From the NCBI GenBank assembly GCA_019420945.1, contig JAHZGF010000023.1:1-30098 (forward strand): a stretch of 30,098 nt of DNA, written 5' to 3'. Shown here one piece after another: positions 28,883 to 30,098 of this stretch (position 1 is the stretch's first letter; each line of letters opens with the position of its first letter). A program made the position numbers and the translations under genes. The notes beneath the pieces were generated by a model, which worked only from the letters and a program-made list of their open reading frames with translations, was not told where the DNA came from and did no database searches. This DNA is from Clostridiales bacterium. Lineage in GTDB: Bacteria; Bacillota; Clostridia; Oscillospirales; Oscillospiraceae.

Positions 28883-29851
28883 ATGAAAATCAACGTACAT
28901 GGCGGGCATAACCGCATCGTTCCCGGAGCCTGTAGTCTCATCGACGAGGTGAATGAGGACAGAAAAGTCAAAGACTTGGTAATCTCCAAGCTCCGCAGCC
29001 TGGGCCACACGGTCTACGATTGCACCGACGACGCCGGCACCAGCCAGTCTGCCAACCTAGCCAATATCGTCAAGCTGTGCAACAGCCACGCCGTGGATCT
29101 GGATGTGTCCATCCACTTCAACGCCGGGAAAAAAGATCCCAACGGTGACGGACAGACCACCGGCGTGGAAGTCTTGGTGCACAGCATGGACTCCAAAGCC
29201 GTCCCCTATGCCACCGCTGTCTGTGCTTCCATTTCCGCCCTGGGTTACAAAAACCGGGGCGTTAAGGTGCGTACTGATCTGGCCGTGCTTCGCAAGACCA
29301 AATCCCCGGCTATGCTGGTGGAGTGCTGCTTTGTGGATGACGCCGACGACGTAGCGCTTTACAATGCCGAGGCAATGGCAGCCGCCATTGTCCAGGGCAT
29401 CACTGGCCAGACCGTTACCGGCGGTACCACTTCCCAGGGTGGCGGCACAGACACTACCCCCCAGAACTACCCCGCCCAGTTCCAGAGCTGGCTCAACGCC
29501 GGTTACTACGCCGGTCTGACGGAGGACGGCCTCTGGGGCCCCAAGACCCGGAAGGCGGCCACTGCGGCGCTTCAGGCGGAACTCAATGCCCAGTTCTCCA
29601 AGAGGCTTGCCGTGGACGGTATCTGGGGCAGCAAGACCAAGGCCGCCTGCGTCAACGTCAAACAGGGCGCCCGGGGCAACCTCACCCGGATCATTCAGGG
29701 AGTTCTCTACTGCCGGGGCTACGACCCCAAGGGTCTTGACAGCATCTTCGGCTCCGGCTGCGCCGCTGCCGTGAAGGCCTTCCAAGAGAACCACGGTCTC
29801 ACTGCCGACAGCGTGGTTGGCCAAAACACCTGGGCCGCCCTGCTTGGCTAA
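28883..29851 (+). CDS. Endolysin: N-acetylmuramoyl-L-alanine amidase with peptidoglycan-binding domain
   Basis: 322 residues, ATG 28883 behind GGAGGAGGG. The N-terminal ~175 residues are an Amidase_3 domain. Zinc ligands are visible at H9 (VHGGHN), E25 (DEVNEDRK; E22 is the alternative) and H78 (SIHFNAG), with the catalytic glutamate E147 (LVECCFVDD). A Gly/Thr linker follows, then a C-terminal peptidoglycan-binding region (about 205-322) with two WG motifs (DGLWGPKTRKA, DGIWGSKTKAA) and a final PG_binding_1-like unit ending GQNTWAALLG. It cuts the bond between muramic acid and the stem peptide. There is no signal peptide, in keeping with holin-dependent release. Confidence 0.95.
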   Translation: MKINVHGGHNRIVPGACSLIDEVNEDRKVKDLVISKLRSLGHTVYDCTDDAGTSQSANLANIVKLCNSHAVDLDVSIHFNAGKKDPNGDGQTTGVEVLVHSMDSKAVPYATAVCASISALGYKNRGVKVRTDLAVLRKTKSPAMLVECCFVDDADDVALYNAEAMAAAIVQGITGQTVTGGTTSQGGGTDTTPQNYPAQFQSWLNAGYYAGLTEDGLWGPKTRKAATAALQAELNAQFSKRLAVDGIWGSKTKAACVNVKQGARGNLTRIIQGVLYCRGYDPKGLDSIFGSGCAAAVKAFQENHGLTADSVVGQNTWAALLG

Positions 29852-29876
29852 TCCATGAAATTATGAAATGATAAAT

Positions 29877-29911
29877 CCCCCTCCGGCTTCAGCTGGAGGG
29901 GGTGTTCTTTG
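29877..29911 (+). terminator. Strong terminator at the end of the late operon
   Basis: CCCCCTCC (29877-29884) pairs with GGAGGGGG (29895-29902); the stem extends inward by a wobble and two more pairs to a TTCA loop, and TGTTCTTT follows. It closes the whole late operon 25 bases after the amidase stop and shields host DNA beyond the prophage. Confidence 0.85.
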
Positions 29912-29921
29912 ACCCCACTAT

Positions 29922-29958
29922 TTACCCCTTACGCAATGTGTTGAGTTTGGAGGGGTAA
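29922..29958. repeat. Inverted repeat in the attP-side intergenic region
   Basis: TTACCCCT (29922-29929) and AGGGGTAA (29951-29958) are perfect 8-bp inverted repeats with a 21-base spacer. Nearby, GTGTTGA occurs at 29938-29944 and 29978-29984 and GTTGAAA at 29980-29986 and 29989-29995. The 29912-30042 stretch contains no gene, is AT-rich and borders the att site, so these repeats may be integrase or excisionase arm sites (inference). Confidence 0.35.
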
Positions 29959-30016
29959 GACATATTTTACAGAATTTGTGTTGAAATAGTTGAAAATCTA
30001 AAACTTTAACAGCATT

Positions 30017-30044
30017 TTGCGGGATATTACAACATTGATATAAT
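30017..30044 (+). promoter_or_regulatory. Weak possible promoter pointing out of the prophage
   Basis: TTGCGG (30017-30022) and TATAAT (30039-30044) are 16 bases apart. The -10 is perfect but the -35 is poor, and the spacer is short. RNA would start about at the tRNA remnant and read into host DNA at 30067. It could be accidental in AT-rich DNA. Confidence 0.25.
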
Positions 30045-30066
30045 TCGAATCCCGACACTCCGACCA
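30043..30066 (+). other. attR: 3' end of a tRNA-Pro gene at the prophage border
   Basis: The sequence has a T-loop (TTCGAAT, 30044-30050), the 3' half of the T-stem (CCCGA), an acceptor strand CACTCCG (30056-30062), discriminator A and CCA. Upstream there is no D-arm, anticodon arm or 5' acceptor strand, so only the 3' end is present. An acceptor stem that ends in G72 and A73 implies C1-G72, which in bacteria is typical of tRNA-Pro. Integration of a phage into a tRNA 3' end leaves exactly this duplicated fragment at one border. Confidence 0.8.
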
Positions 30067-30098
30067 TGCGGAGTATCATGAGAGGATTTCAAAGGTCC
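30067..30098. other. Host chromosome flank
   Basis: The last 32 bases lie beyond the tRNA remnant. They contain no gene or repeat that I can support and are taken to be bacterial chromosome because they follow the attR core. Confidence 0.6.

Noticed and set aside
29991..30066. Complete tRNA gene
   Set aside because: No D-arm, anticodon arm or 5' acceptor strand upstream of the T-loop; only the 3' end is present.

Overview
The window is the right-hand part of an integrated tailed-phage (siphovirus) genome in a Gram-positive host. Moderately high GC, strong AAGGAGG-type ribosome binding sites, HK97-type head genes, an r1t-type holin and an amidase endolysin point to a gut clostridium, most likely an Oscillospiraceae member (Flavonifractor/Intestinimonas-like; inferred from gene style, not proven). 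The right boundary is visible: at 30043-30066 lies only the 3' end of a tRNA, with T-loop, acceptor strand CACTCCG, discriminator A and CCA. Its C1-G72 type fits tRNA-Pro, so this is the attR junction, and the last 32 bases are host chromosome. Integrase, repressor and attL must lie left of the window. || Layout: (1) 1-540, end of a rightward gene and one leftward gene with its own promoter and terminator. (2) 566-1836, four short, tightly coupled genes of unknown function. (3) 1836-1942, a predicted small leftward RNA with promoter and terminator. (4) 2017-6967, a DNA-processing/replication block: HUH rolling-circle-type Rep, a small protein, a zinc ribbon, PcfK-like, PcfJ-like and a DUF3102 coiled-coil protein. 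(5) 7038-9662, accessory genes: J-domain protein, DUF4406-like, ASCH-like and several Cys-rich small proteins. (6) 9659-10140, an ArpU/RinA/sigma-region-4-like late regulator, followed by a probable late promoter and an early terminator. (7) 10223-10888, a leftward three-gene cassette (33-aa peptide, 66-aa membrane protein, 70-aa HTH protein) behind a consensus-like promoter with an operator-like palindrome. (8) 10920-19594, terminator, HNH nuclease, TerS, TerL, portal, protease, capsid, four connector/completion genes, tail tube and the G/GT chaperones with a -1 frameshift site. (9) 19581-28205, tape measure, Dit, Tal with a collagen-like repeat, a DUF859-like receptor-binding protein and a small partner. 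(10) 28205-29851, membrane protein, holin and amidase, then a strong terminator and attR. || How it works together: the regulator at 9659 probably activates the promoter just downstream, and late RNA must pass two intrinsic terminators and the oppositely oriented cassette before the packaging genes. From HNH to amidase the genes overlap or nearly touch, as in one late operon. Hairpins after the capsid and tail tube genes may tune or stabilise those messages. The most unusual points are the predicted small RNA at 1836-1907, the leftward micro-cassette in the late leader, an open frame with no start codon between the zinc ribbon and PcfK, and the Rep-PcfK-PcfJ-DUF3102 block in a tailed prophage.
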